Shown here: positions 42,104 to 54,376 of the stretch, in pieces
Numbering within the stretch: the first letter of the stretch is position 1
How the letters are laid out: every line of letters begins with the position of its first letter
From: Phlegmacium glaucopus
Taxonomy: Eukaryota > Basidiomycota > Agaricomycetes > Agaricales > Cortinariaceae
DNA: 64,000 nucleotides
NCBI GenBank assembly: GCA_015039465.1
Contig: MU130695.1
Location: 482,394-546,393, forward strand
Reading direction: 5' to 3'
The notes under the pieces: generated by a model
What the model was told of the DNA's origin: nothing
Databases searched by the model: none
Seen by the model: only the letters and a program-made list of their open reading frames with translations
Made by a program: the position numbers and the translations under genes

Positions 42104-42912
42104 TCACCTACCGACTCGGGATTTGACCCACTCTGCCATAACATCCCTCGGCACATCCTGATCGGCAGAACCATCATCTTGCTCCTCGTCGATGATGTTA
42201 GTGACGATATAGTACATGCCTTTCATAGCGCTCGAAACATGGTCCTTGATGCGGATAGTGTGAATGGTCCTTCGGTTGTCGACGTCCCGGTAGCGGAGGA
42301 TATCACCGGGAGCCACAGTGGGTGCCACAGTGGCTGCTGGAGTTGAACTCACGCCAGCCATCATGGCTCTAATTTCCTCTGGAGTACAAAGCGCCTCCAT
42401 GCTATAGACCGTATACATTAGAACGAAGCGGGACAACACTGAATTTAACAGTACCAAAGTTTGGTTGTCTTTCGCGAGACCCTGCCATGCATGGCTTGAT
42501 CGTTTTGAAGCAAGATATTGTCGATAAATTGGGAACCCATAACTGCAGCAAAATACGCGATAATCAAGCTGTGCTTGTGAAATCAGGAATGCAATGAAAG
42601 AGGTGTAGACGGTACGCACGTGTTCGATGAGGCGGTAGCTCGAGTATCATATACATCACAAAGGGAGTTGCATCTCGCGTAGAACGTGTTCACCTTCTCC
42701 ACAGTAAATGGCTCTGTCGGAAATTGACTTGGATATGCAATGGGGTCTGCTTGGAATCTTTTTTGAGTAGAATCCCAGAGTGGTTGCACAAGTTCAAGAA
42801 CCGGGTATCGAGAGCTGATTTCGTCGGCCAACCTTTGAGCCATGATATAATAATAGGTAATCTTCTGGGTGATGACCTCTTCAAACTTAGGTATATTGTG
42901 GTATGAAGACAT
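42104..42912 (-). CDS. Tandem paralogue 2 of unknown family
   Basis: Starts M-S-S-Y-H-N-I-P-K-F-E-E-V-I-T-Q-K at the ATG ending 42912, with the same exon order and an outer span of 809 bp. Last exon: L-N-S-V-L-S-R-F-V-L-M-Y-T-V-Y-S, M-E-A-L-C-T-P-E-E-I-R-A-M-M. Very close to copy 3, less close to copy 1. The 3' flank (42000-42100) is also shared. Confidence 0.6.
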
Positions 42913-43296
42913 GATGGTGGAGGAAGAAGTGAAAGGTTGATCGTTGAGCACGTCGCCTAGCATGTTAACACTCTCACGGTCCAATTTTGTGTATTCTGTT
43001 GATTCAAGTTATGCGCCAATTGTCATCTATTGTTATATGCCACTTTATTTCTGGTAAGAGAATGATGTGGACGCCCTCAAGAGAGTATTTTTAGAGAACA
43101 AAAAATCAACTACGAAACTATCTGCAATCTTTAATTCCTTAAAAAACGGGCATTAAATGCTGTAATTAAATGCGCAATGATTGTCAAGAACCAGCTATGC
43201 AATTGAGAGATAAAGCTGGATATAATTTCATTATGATTTTGAAAACATGCATTGACATAGAGGGATCTCCACAGATTGGATAGAACTTGTCCTTGT

Positions 43297-44105
43297 TCAC
43301 CTACCGACTTGGGACTTGACCCACTCTGCCATAACATCCCTCGGCACATCCTGATCGGCAGAACCATCATCTTGCTCCTCGTCGATGATGTTAGTGACGA
43401 TATAGTACATGCCTTTCATAGCGCTTGAAATATGGTCCTTGATGCGGATAGTGTGAACGGTCCTTCGGTTGTCGACGTCCTGGTAGCGGAGGATATCACC
43501 GGGAGCCACAGTGTGTGCCACAGTGGCTGCTGGAGTTGAACTCACGCCGGCCGTCATGGCTCTAATTTCCTCTGGAGTACAAAGCGCCTCCATGCTATAG
43601 ACCGTATACATTAGAACGAAGCGGGACAACACTGAATTTAACAGTACCAAAGTTGGGATGTCTTTCGCGAGACCCTGCCATGCATGGCGAGATCGTTTCG
43701 AAGCAGATTACTGTTGATAAATTGGGAACCCATAACTGCAGCAAAATACGCGAAAATCAAGCTGTGGATGTGAAATCAGGAATGCAATGAAAGAGGTGTA
43801 GACGGTACGCACGTGCTCGATGAGGCGGTCGCTCGAGTATCACATACATCACAAAGGGTGTCACATCTCGCGTAGAACGTGTTCACATTTTCCAACGTAT
43901 ATGGCTCTGTCGGAAATTGACTTGGATATGCAATGGGGTCTGCTTGGAATCTTTGTCGAATAGAATCCCAGAGTGGTTTCGCAACTTCAAGAGCTGGGTA
44001 TCGAGAGCTGATTTCGTCGGCCAACCTTTGAGCCACAATATAATAATAGGTAATCTTCTGGGTGATGACCTCTTCAAAATTAGGTATATCGTGGTATGAA
44101 GACAT
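43297..44105 (-). CDS. Tandem paralogue 3 of unknown family
   Basis: Starts M-S-S-Y-H-D-I-P-N-F-E-E-V-I at the ATG ending 44105; span 809 bp. Exon 1 is closest to copy 1 in places (W-D-S-I-R-Q-R-F, C-D-V-C-D-T-R) and the last exon closest to copy 2, which hints at gene conversion among the copies. Confidence 0.6.
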
Positions 44106-44699
44106 GATGGTGGAGGACAGAGTGAAAGATTGATCGTTGGGCTTGACATCATCTTTCTCACGAAGGTTAAACAGCTAATTTACATATCAACACCTCTCAC
44201 GTTTTGAGTCCAATTTTGTGTACTCTGTTGATTCAAGTTATGCACCAATTGTTATATGTCACTTTATTTCTAGATGTGGACGCCCTACGCCCTCAAGAAA
44301 GTATTTTTAGAGAACAAATGGTTTATCGGTAACCATTGTCTGAAAATGGCATTGTGAATTATTTTAAGTGAAAATCAAGCGTTAGCAAAGCTGCAAGATA
44401 GATGGCAACCGTTTATCATTTTCATATCAAGATGAGTCTCTGTTCCATATTTGGAAAACAACCAGTGCGAAAACTAACATGGACGTCGCTGATTGGTCCC
44501 AAGATCATCAATGATCAGTCTCCTTACAAAATACCTGATTTTGAAATTTAAACAACATCAGAGCCCAAGAACTTGTCGAGGAAATTCGCACTCGTTTCCA
44601 GCCTCTTTCTTTTGCCACCCTAAAAGATATATGTAGGCCGACGCTCACGCAATATGGAATGCAAATCCTGGCGATCGCCTTCCAAATATTTTTCCGACC

Positions 44700-44924
44700 T
44701 TGTCACTGACAAAACAGACAGTGATGGTTTTTTTCAGAAAGTGCAACAACCTCTCGAATTCATCTACATTTGACAGTCCTACCGAGTGTCACCATATTTC
44801 ATCCATCTTGTCGTATTCCAATTTCCTGATTGATTCTGAAAGCATGATTCATGCATTTTTTGCAGCCGTCGTTGGTTCACAATTCATCCACAGTGTGTTG
44901 AACTATACGAGTTTCAGTCGTTGA
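44700..44924 (+). pseudogene. Second opposite-strand family fragment
   Basis: Reads S-M-I-H-A-F-F-A-A-V-V-G-S-Q-F-I-H-S-V, the counterpart of the fragment at 38524-38733, with matching flanks, and ends shortly before the palindrome cluster at 45.0 kb. Confidence 0.4.
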
Positions 44925-45032
44925 TTATTTGTTTAGGTATCTTTTATCTTATCATCTCTTTTATTCTTTATTCGCGTTATCTTTTGCATTACATAATCAC
45001 GGTCATTTTGTCACGGATTTTACTTATTACAA

Positions 45033-45196
45033 GTCTCAACTTTATCCTAAAGTTGAGACGTGAGCACTATCATTTTATTTCTACATTACAATAGCTGATC
45101 ATTACCTAGAACTATTCATTTGTTCTAGGTAACATACATTCCATATTTAATATACAACTTTATCCTAAAGTTGAGACAACTATTCATTTGTTCTAG
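45033..45196. repeat. Cluster of short palindromes
   Basis: GTCTCAACTTTA-tcc-TAAAGTTGAGAC (45033-45059) and its second copy (45156 onward), plus CCTAGAAC-N9-GTTCTAGG (45105-45129) with a second copy at 45178-45196. These lie just outside the left end of the composite transposon. Confidence 0.7.
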
Positions 45197-45208
45197 CTGT
45201 GAATCTAT

Positions 45209-45234
45209 CATCAGGAAAATCTAGAAAAAACTTA
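45209..45234 (+). repeat. Left terminal inverted repeat
   Basis: 26 bp, exact reverse complement of 57059-57084; followed by subterminal TAAGCA/GCTTA motifs. Confidence 0.85.
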
Positions 45235-45773
45235 TTAACACTTAGGAGTGCTTATCACAACTTAATGAGGCTTCTAATCACCACTAAGTTGGATGTCACT
45301 AAGCCCAACTGTGCTTAGGCTAAGCCAAGTCGATTACTGAATTTGACTTACCTGAGGCTTATTGTCCAGCTTATTTGAGACTTGGGGCTAAGCACAGATA
45401 TAAGTAATATTTTAAGTCAACCAAGACAAATGAACCAAGGGCTCAATAAGCAGTGGAAAAGCAGGAAAAGCACTTTACTCAATCATAGAAGTTTGGACTA
45501 TTAAGCATTCATTAAGCACATGAAAAAAGCATATATTTTTGTGATAAGTCAGAGGTCCAAGTACGATAAGGATGTGCTAGATATACTAAGTAATCATTAA
45601 GTAATCATTAAGCAACAGAAGGGACCAAGAAATGTATGATAAGAAATTTGCCAGAGTTGAATCTGGCTTGATGATGGGCAAGAGTGTGTAAAGAAAGGAG
45701 AATGGAATGGGAAAATTTCCAGTAGGTACATATATACAAACCCAAACCGTGTTGCAGATTCTAAAATATCACA

Positions 45774-48181
45774 TTAGTAAAGTTGTGGAAGAGTAAAGAC
45801 TGACTCACACTCTATATCAGAATCAGAATTATCAATGAGCAATGCACGTTCATCATCTTCATCAACATCGATAACATCTGTAGCTTCTGTAGTCTTGTTG
45901 CGAGTGCGAGTCGGCTTCATGAACTCTTGGGCTTCTTGAATGATGGCATCAAACTTGATGTTCGTGAGGGAGTGCGCTGATATGGCATAACCACAGGTGG
46001 CATTACCCCAAGCGGCATCACTGAAACTGGTTTGGCATGTGGACTCCTTGCCTGAGCTGAGATTGAGATTTCGAGGAAGAGTCAGTGTCTTGCCTTTGCT
46101 AGCACGGACCATGGCAACAGTCAAAGTGCCTGTGGCAACCAGAGTTAATGCCCTTTCCACCTAACAACAGTCAGAACCATGATAACCCCGCAAGCATAAT
46201 ATATGATACTTACCGAGGCAGCAGACAGGCCTAAACCACCGATCGCTGCAGGGGTTGGTTTACCAGGGCCATGGAGGCCGGGAACCCTCATGGAACTTTC
46301 AGTAGCGGCAAGGTGGGCAGCAAAAGTTTGAAGGATGAAGGGGCTACAAAAGAGCCCCCTCCATTTCTGAGAATTATCATGTTGTTATTGAAGTGTATAC
46401 ATTGTTCAAATTTACTTACCTTTCTGTCATTGTGGTCCGAGTTCGTATACAAAAAGCGAAGATCTTTGAGGTAATGCATGGTGAACTCTTGACGTTCTTC
46501 ATCTGAATCACGTAAGTCTTCTTGGGAATTGAGAAACGCTAGAACAACTGCAATGCCGGTGGACCCAATGACGTTGTGCCATGAGTCTGAGAGGCGTTGA
46601 ACAGTCTGAAATATAAATTAGTGTCATTCTAGATCCAAACCGATCATGTACCTTCTGATAGACTGCAGTAGATGCCATTATCTCGTACACATGGCCACTG
46701 ATTGTATCCCAGATATTCTGCATCACCCTGACCGACTGCTTGGCGGGCACATCCCAAGGGTCACCGGTTTGACCAACGAACGCCATATATGTTGTGACAA
46801 AGGTATGCCGGAACCAATGCAGGTTGATCCAGTCTGGAAGCTCTTTGTTTCGAGATTTTTTGGTTGCCGTTTCACCGGCCTTTGAAGGTTTTTCGATTAT
46901 GAGTTGCTGGATTGAAATAACAATTAGCGATTTGTGATCAATCAAAGATATAGACTCACCTGGCTGGTGAGTCGCTTTTTTCCCTTAGGAGGGCTGTTAA
47001 TTGCGACCTCCCCTTTCCTCACCTCTTCATCTCATCATTGTCTGAGAGACCGCCACCATAGTATATAGTATGTGCATCAGGCACCGGTTCAACTTTTACC
47101 TTTACTGAGTCTGATGCTTGGTGAGTGATAATCTTGACATTTTGGGTGAGGACAGAGGGTGCAGATGAACGACTAGGACCACTTGTAAGTGAGGGAAGGT
47201 CAGACTTAGCGCAGCTGGAAATAGACTTGGGAGGTTTAGAATTGGTAGGAATTGCTGAGGCCCAGTCATTGATTGCAGTGCTGTGCTTCCGCTTTTTGCA
47301 AGGGGTGTCGCTGAGCGTCCAGTAGAAAAGCGTAGATTAATCGAGCGTTAGTAATGGCAACATTGAGGTATATAGATGAGATAATAGTACCTATTTGGAT
47401 CATTGATGTCATCTTTCTGTTGAGAATGTTTCAATGACTCATCGGCAATTATGAGCGCCTTAATATCGGTGATCGCCCCCTCTCTCTTCAACCTTCTGCC
47501 ACCTTGATCGCTTTTAACATCAGCCATCACCCCCTCCCTCTTCAATCCCCTCCCACCTTCTGCAGGCTGGACCTGCAATAACGCCTTAGGAACTGGCTTT
47601 CCACTCAATCCCTCTGCTCGGTTACTCGACATGGACTTCACCATGTTCCTATACTTATTCCCTCGGTCCTCACCCCCCTCCATCTTCTTTGCGGCAATAT
47701 TGATCTCGTCTCGCACCTTCACCTTCTTTGGCTTGGGCAACTCTTCATCGGAGGGAGGTACTATCTCCACATCAGAATCATCAACTTTCTTCTTGACTGC
47801 TGTTTTCGCTCCACTCGACTTCACTCCCACTCCTGCCACAGCCTTCTGAGTAGCACGAGCCCTCTTTTTGGCAGGAGAAGATGGCTCATTGTCAGTGGAC
47901 TCATCCATGATGTCTGAGTTCTCAACAAAAAAAGCACCGCCAGACATCTCAACACCGCTGTTGCTCGACTCTGCAATAGGGATGAGGTTGGAGGTTTTGT
48001 GGTTATGGGGTGGTGGCCACGGCTTTGGAGTGAAGGATGGACGAGGGGTTGTGTCAACCATGTCTTCATTGGCCATCTCAGCATGCTCAAATGCTGCAGT
48101 GCGGTTGATGCTCTGTTGCTTAGCTTCTTTGCAAGCTGCTTTAGCACGAGCTTTAGCTGCACGCTCCTGTTGAACCTCAGC
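45774..48181 (-). CDS. Transposon partner gene: basidiomycete protein of unknown function
   Basis: Minus strand, at least five exons. The N-terminal part (48181-47390) is a charged linker: Q-Q-E-R-A-A-K-A-R-A-K-A-A, P-R-P-S-F-T-P-K-P-W-P-P-P and S-D-V-E-I-V-P-P-S-D-E-E-L-P-K-P-K-K, nuclear-localisation-like. The core reads L-P-D-W-I-N-L-H-W-F-R-H-T-F-V-T-T-Y, G-D-P-W-D-V-P, N-I-W-D-T-I-S-G-H-V-Y, H-Y-L-K-D-L-R-F-L-Y and L-S-A-A-S-V-E-R-A-L-T-L, then W-G-N-A-T-C-G-Y, with an acidic end (stop at 45774). I recall this pattern as a large repeat-associated family in mushrooms. It is transcribed away from the transposase across a region of about 325 bp, so it probably belongs to the same element. 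Start not certain. Confidence 0.65.
47350..47560 (-). repeat. Short duplicated segment in the partner gene
   Basis: G-G-R-G-L-K-R-E-G-V-M-A-D-V-K and G-G-R-R-L-K-R-E-G-A-I-T-D-I-K occur in tandem within the charged linker, an in-frame duplication of about 16 residues. Confidence 0.6.
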
Positions 48182-48845
48182 TGTGCTTCAATGATTTGTG
48201 GTCTTGTCAGCAAGTCCAGGGTGAGTGGTTCTGTTATGTGCGCAAGTCTCCATCTGACGTGGAAGTGTAGTAAAATGAGGCTTGGTATTGGGGTAATACC
48301 GTAAAGAGATGGGAGGTCGGATGTGTTTAACAAGGTATTTGATAAAAATTCTACCAGCAAAGATGTGGCGATGACACAAGCATAGACTTTGCACAAATTT
48401 TGATGTATCCTCACTTTACCATGCTATCTATCTTGCTATTTGCTTTCTACCACCTTCTCACTTGCTCTCCGCTCTTGGTCTTACATTATACTTTACACTC
48501 CTATAATGCTACCAAATCAAAATCTACGTATTCACAATGCCCACACACTTGGTCCTCTGCCTACTCTCCCATGTCCCCACTGTCTTCAACACTTTTGCAG
48601 CAAAGGTGGACGCACCAAACACATACAAGCAAGGCACGCTCCTGAACCGCATGAGCCCAATCTATCTCTCCCGCCATCACCTGCATCATCCTCATCACAA
48701 CTGTCTTATGAATCACCCGATGAACAGCTCCAAAGTTCCATTTCATCTGATCCTGCGCCATCTCTACCTCCTTCCCAAAGAGGATTCAATGCTGATGTTG
48801 ACATGGAGGTTGACGACCTGCATTTTGATCAGGATCACATCCCAC

Positions 48846-49725
48846 CGGCCGGACACCCCAGGACACCCCAGGACACCTCAGGACACCTCAGGACATCCTA
48901 GACAGCATAGATAAAGTTTTGAGTGTCACCCATTTTCTCAGGACACCTTTAGTGTATCCTGGTGCATTGACCATCTGGATTAAATCACATCAGGAGGCCC
49001 TGGGAGTCCCTTAGAATTTATGAATTTTGCTAGAAAATCTTTACCCGCCGCGTCCAGAAAAGTATTTTGCAGTTTTCTCAATAAGGAGAGCTGCTATTAA
49101 TATAATTTAAACATATTCAGGGTCCTAAAACAATTCTCTACCATCTTTAAAAAATTTCCTTTTTTGGAATTTATGTAAAAAAAAAAAAAAAAAAAAAAAA
49201 ACACGCACCATATGCTTGAAATCATGCTTATCTGTGATCATGTGACCAATGGTCTGTGCGCCATCCAAAAGATATATAAACCACCCACAATTTTGTTTTC
49301 TTATTTCCTACTTCCCCAGTATTATACTAGTATATTTATGTATCACTATTTTATTATTATTTTATTACTAGTACTGTATATGATGTTTAGAATAATTGAA
49401 TATAATTTTATTGTTATTATTATTATTCTGTTGTGTGAGACCACTCAAATATCTGGTTTATATATGTTTTCTAGCATCAGATCCAAAGGGACTAAGGCTG
49501 CCTCAGGATCTGCTCTCAGGTTGCCTCAGGTTGCTCTCAGGTTGCCTCAGGATGCTCTCAGGTTGCCTCAGGATGCTCTCAGGTTGCCTCAGGTTGCCCC
49601 AGGACAGCCTAAGACTTTTCATACATAGGTAACTTGCACCCCAGGGCGACCTCTTGACCTGAGCGCCCTGAGCTGCCTGGGGCACCCCAGGACATTTCAG
49701 GACAGCCTAGGGCAGAAGTCATTTT
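48846..49725. repeat. Insert in the transposase gene with end-located CAGG repeats and a 25-bp A tract
   Basis: The left edge has four direct copies of CAGGACACC (48850-48900). The right part has six or more copies of CTCAGGTTGC / CTCAGGATGC (49500-49605) and again CCCCAGGACA (49683-49700). In the middle lies an uninterrupted run of 25 A (49177-49201). It separates the zinc-finger exon from the transposase core and looks like inserted sequence, but I could not define its ends or a duplication. Confidence 0.55.
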
Positions 49726-50393
49726 TCCTGATGGAGCCCCCATTTTCGAATGCTACAGATCTTTACAACACTATTGATTCCACTCCTCTTGGTGACCTCG
49801 CATGGGAATCCTTTAGTTTACAGTATAATGGGACCCAACCAGCATCCAACGTTCCGTCATGGATGCAAGCAGAATATGATGTCTGGTTCTGAGATCCCCA
49901 AACTCTGGTCAAGCTTCTCCTGTCAAACCCCGATTTTAAGTCTGGTTTTGATTATGCGCCCTTTCAAGAGTATACTACTGATGGAGTCCATCGCTTCTGG
50001 GACTTCATGTCTGCAAACTGGGCCTGGCATCAGGTGGTAGGTTGTCGCTATTATCTCTTTGATTTAATACTGATCCTTATTTGTTAGGACATAATTGCTG
50101 AGGATCCTGAAACTCATGGCTCGGTCTTTTGCCCCATCATTCTTGGCAGTGATAAAACGACTGTATCTGTAGCCACAGGACATAATGAGTACTGGCCCAT
50201 TTATCTCTCTATTGGCAACATACACAATAATGTTCGACGTGCACATCGCAATGGTGTTGTGCTCCTTGGTTTCCTCGCTATCCCTAAGTGTAAGTGTAAT
50301 ATCAATGGGTATTATATTTTCTAATGTCTCATTTAGCGACTCATGAATTTCATGACGACGCCGGCTTTCGTAAATTCCGTCATCAACTTCTAC

Positions 50394-51564
50394 TGGGGAT
50401 GAACAATCCTTGTGAGTGTGACATGCTATGTGACAGCCCACTTCATGAGACATTGAGTTTCTGCTCACTACAACAACAAGATGATGCTGTAGACACCTCA
50501 ATAAAAGCATTTTACATTGCCCTATAAGAGCCATTTTTTAATTATGTAATATTTGTTCCAAAAATGCGCAGTCACATGTAAACACCAGCCAAATATGAGC
50601 CTCAAAAGTGTATGGACCATATCTTATGAAGGACTTTATGTATTGACTTAATTTTTGGGTGCTTTCCACTCAGAATTTTAAGCTGAATCGAGCTATAAGA
50701 GCGGATTTTTAAAATATGACCCCTAATAGTAAGATACACATGTAGAATACACAGTTTATGTACTTATATGACATAAAATAAAAATTCTAATCTTATAGGG
50801 TTTTTACTAGAAATACTTAGAGCAATTTTGGTCTGCAAATCTAGTCATGGAGTGCTCTTTTTGCAGAGTTATAGCCAGACAGCACTTTGAGTGCTGTCAG
50901 GTATTCCAAGGCATGGTCTGGCATGTATGACACACACATTTACACCTATTCCTCCACTACAGAGTTCATAAAAGCACTAAATCATCTATATTTTGCCATT
51001 TGCATGAGATCAGTGGTTTGTTTGATCAAATCTCTGTGCTAAACAGTGCTCTGGCTATAACTCTGCAACAAGAGCACTCCATGACTAGATTTGCAGACCA
51101 AAATTGCTCTAAGTATTTCTAGTAAAAACCCTATAAGATTAGAATTTTTATTTTATGTCATATAAGTACATAAACTGTGTATTCTACATGTGTATCTTAC
51201 TATTAGGGGTCATATTTTAAAAATCCGCTCTTATAGCTCGATTCAGCTTAAAATTCTGAGTGGAAAGCACCCAAAAATTAAGTCAATACATAAAGTCCTT
51301 CATAAGATATGGTCCATACACTTTTGAGGCTCATATTTGGCTGGTGTTTACATGTGACTGCGCATTTTTGGAACAAATATTACATAATTAAAAAATGGCT
51401 CTTATAGGGCAATGTAAAATGCTTTTATTGAGGTGTCTACAGCAGAATATTTATCATCTTGTTGTTGTAGTGAGCAGAAACTCAATGTCTCATGAAATGG
51501 GCTGTCACATAGCATGTCACATGGATGTGACCTGATGTCACACTCACAAGGATTGTTCATCCCC
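50394..51564. mobile_element. 1,171-bp foldback/MITE with long inverted arms and 8-bp duplication
   Basis: Flanked by ACTTCTAC on both sides (50386-50393, 51565-51572). Begins TGGGGATGAACAATCC and ends GGATTGTTCATCCCC. The inverted arms cover about 50394-50890 and 51045-51564 and are nearly identical apart from small insertions in the right arm (a 21-bp tract near 51510 and about 9-12 bp near 51445). It lies within a coding exon of the transposase; without it and one duplication the reading frame runs on from R-H-Q-L-L into S-S-L-A. No coding capacity. The 8-bp duplication suggests a hAT-like mover. Confidence 0.9.
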
Positions 51565-53866
51565 ACTTCTACATTCATCACTTGCCAAAATACTTGAATC
51601 CCTCAAACCTGGTATGACAACGCCCGAGGTCGTTCGCTTTCCCGATGGTCATTTCAGAAAGGTCATCTATGGACTTGGTCCCTACATCGCAGACTACCCA
51701 GAACAGGCGCTGCTAGCCTGCATTGTGCAAGGCTGGTGCCCAAAGTACGCCGCGGTATTTCTGCTGACCATATGCATCCCTGATAAGCCTTTCAGATGCA
51801 CTGCCCCTGCAAATGATCTTGACTCTGGTCAGTATATGCGCCGTTCTCAGGTGCATGCTGAATTGCTAGTCAAGGAATTTGAGCTTGGGATGTTATGGGA
51901 TGAGTATGGACTCGTTGGGGACATCGTGGTTTGTTTTTCACCCCTTATATCTTCTGCTGTACATGCATATCTGATCGTTGTCCTTTTTAGCCATTCACCA
52001 GCGGTTTTCCTCGAGCGGATATCAATGAGCTTCTGTCACCCGACCTATTACACCAGCTGATCAAAGGTGCCTTCAAGGACCATCTCGTCACATGGGTAAA
52101 CGACTACATCAAAGCTAAAAACCCAGCATCAGAAGCACAGAAGATACTTGACGACATAGATCGGTGGTATGTTTGCCTCTTCACAGATATGATTACTGAT
52201 TACTGAATCAACTGTTTAGCATAGCACTTGCTCCACCTTTTGCAGGACTTCAACGCTTTCCTGAAGGCCGAAACTTCAAGCAATGGACCGGTGACAATTC
52301 AAAGCACTCATGAAAGTACGTAATCACCTCTGCTTTATAACTAAGTCTGGCATATTTGTTTGCAGGTTTACTTACCAGAAATCGGGGGCCATGTGCCGGA
52401 TGAGATGGTCCAGGCAATGCGCTCCTTCCTATAATTTTGCTACATAGCTCGACACGACGTACACGATACGCACAGCCTGAAAGCCTTAGATGACGCCCTT
52501 CAGCAGTTTCACCTTCATCGTGAAATCTTTCGGACAAGCGGTGTTCGTGCCAATGGCTTCAACCTCCCTCGTCAACACTCCCTTATTCACTATGTTAAAC
52601 TCATTCGTGCCTTTGGAGCTCCAAACGGTCTTTGCTCCTCCATCACAGAATCCAAGCATATCAAAGCTGTGAAGGAGCCATGGCGGCACTCAAGTCGTTT
52701 TGAGGCGCTCAGTCAGATGCTCCTTACCAATCAGCACCTCGATAAACTTGCTGCTGCTCGTGTTGATTTTGCTGACCGTGGGATGCTGAAGGGCACATGT
52801 CTATCATCTGTTTGGGATCAGATCCTTCATACATTTTCAATCATACATTCCGATAATCTTCCAAACTAATGTCATACATGGGTATAGGAACAAACGGAGC
52901 TGATTCTAATCCTGATCCACCACACCTCCCTGTCAACGAAGACCCTCTTGACGGTGACACCAACAACAAGCCCGATAGTAATAAAGACAATGAAGATGAT
53001 GACCATGGTGATGTTGATGGTCCCACAATGCAGGCTCATGTTGACCTATCGAAGATATCATGTAAGTCTTGCATCACTTGATATCACTGAAATATACTAA
53101 ACTACAATACAGTATGCAGAGTTTACGCAGAAGATATCGCCACTCAAGTTGAACAACCTGACCTCCCTGATCTCATTCAGCAATTTATCCACAACCAGCA
53201 GCATCCCAACCACCATTCCAATACCAGTGTTTCCGCCCTCCCTATGTTTTATGGCAGGATAACTATTTACCCTTCTGCCGTTGCCACCTTTCATGCCCCA
53301 AGTGACATCTCAGGAATTGGCGGCATGAGTCATGAGTGTATATGCGCTGTGAAATCATGGAGGAAGGGGCCTGGCCATTATGATACTATCTTCGTCATAC
53401 TGACCCTTCTGTGGAAGGTATGCGAGGTCTTGATGTTGCTCATGTGCAACTCTTTTTTTCATTCTCTCATGATGGCATCAAATATCCCTGTGCTTTTGTG
53501 CATTGGTTCTCATGTGTGGGCAATTTACCAGACGACCACACAGGCATGTGGGTAGTTGAGCCAGATATGTTGGACAATGGTGAAAACCACACCGCGATCA
53601 TCCACCTTGATACCATTGTTCAAGCATCACATCTTATTCCAGTATTTGGCCTCCAATGCGTTTCGAGGACTGTTTCCTTCACAGACACACTTGATACATT
53701 TACCAGTTTCTATGTCAACAAATATGTTGATCATCACACATTTGAGATTGCTTTCTAACGTCCTTTTCATAACTTAGGCGGCTTATCCACATAGTAAAAT
53801 TTCCCGCTTAGTTAACATTGTTGCTTTCACTCCTACTTGCCGCATATTAAGTGTCTTGCATTTCGT

Positions 53867-54376
53867 GAGGACTTTACACTCCCCCACATTGTCTGGCCGG
53901 AATTCCGCCGGACTGACCGGACTCTGCCAGACTTCTGCCAGACTCCAGAACAGTCCGGTCAGAGTCCGGTCAGAGTCCGGTCAGAGTCTGGGTGAAGTCC
54001 GGTGGAAGTCCGGTGGAAGTACAAAACATGCCTGTATCCCCTCCTAACCTAAGAACGCACTACCGCGTGGACAGAAAATATCCCCATCCCTAAATATTAA
54101 TCCTAAGCTCTAGGCCTAAGCCCTAAATCTAAATATAACCCTAAGCCTAACCTCTAAATCTAAATATAACCCTAAATTCTATCAAAAGTTTGGCGGATGT
54201 CCGGTGGAAGTCCGGCGGACTGTGACCAGACATACAGTCCAGGCATTTTTCTACTTTCACCGGACTCTCACCGGACTTTCACTGGACTTTCACCGGAATT
54301 TTACCGGAATTTTAGTGGAGTCTGCCGGACTTCCGCTGGACTCCGGCCGGACAACGTGGGGGACTGTAAAGTACAC
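53867..54376. mobile_element. 510-bp hAT-like non-autonomous element with TCCGG subterminal repeats
   Basis: Flanked by CATTTCGT (53859-53866 and 54377-54384). The terminal inverted repeats match at about 30 of 35 positions and share CTTTACA and CCCCCAC. Subterminal copies of GTCCGGT/GGACTCTCACCGG-like motifs crowd both ends, and CCCTAAGCC/CCCTAAATC motifs lie in the middle. No open frame of its own. It sits just after the transposase gene within the composite element. Confidence 0.85.

Larger units (their letters stand above)
48506..53758 (+). pseudogene. Plavaka-family transposase gene (interrupted)
   Basis: The 5' exon (48506-48890) encodes a C2H2 finger, C-P-H-C-L-Q-H-F-C-S-K-G-G-R-T-K-H. 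After about 850 bp of repeat-filled sequence the core begins near 49745: D-L-Y-N-T-I-D-S-T-P-L-G, then W-F-[TGA 49890]-D-P, where relatives read W-F-R-D-P. It continues with I-L-G-S-D-K-T-T-V-S-V-A-T-G, H-N-N-V-R-R-A-H-R-N-G-V, P-D-G-H-F-R-K-V-I-Y-G, A-C-I-V-Q-G-W-C, L-W-D-E-Y-G-L-V-G-D, L-S-P-D-L-L-H-Q-L-I-K-G and G-A-P-N-G-L-C-S-S-I-T-E-S-K-H-I-K. The C-terminal exon ends at 53758 (F-E-I-A-F). A 1,171-bp element interrupts it inside an exon at 50394. Plavaka is a CMC-type cut-and-paste group. This copy cannot make full-length protein. Confidence 0.85.

Noticed and set aside
50064..50534. 156-codon minus-strand frame
   Set aside because: Antisense to the transposase exon and the foldback arm.
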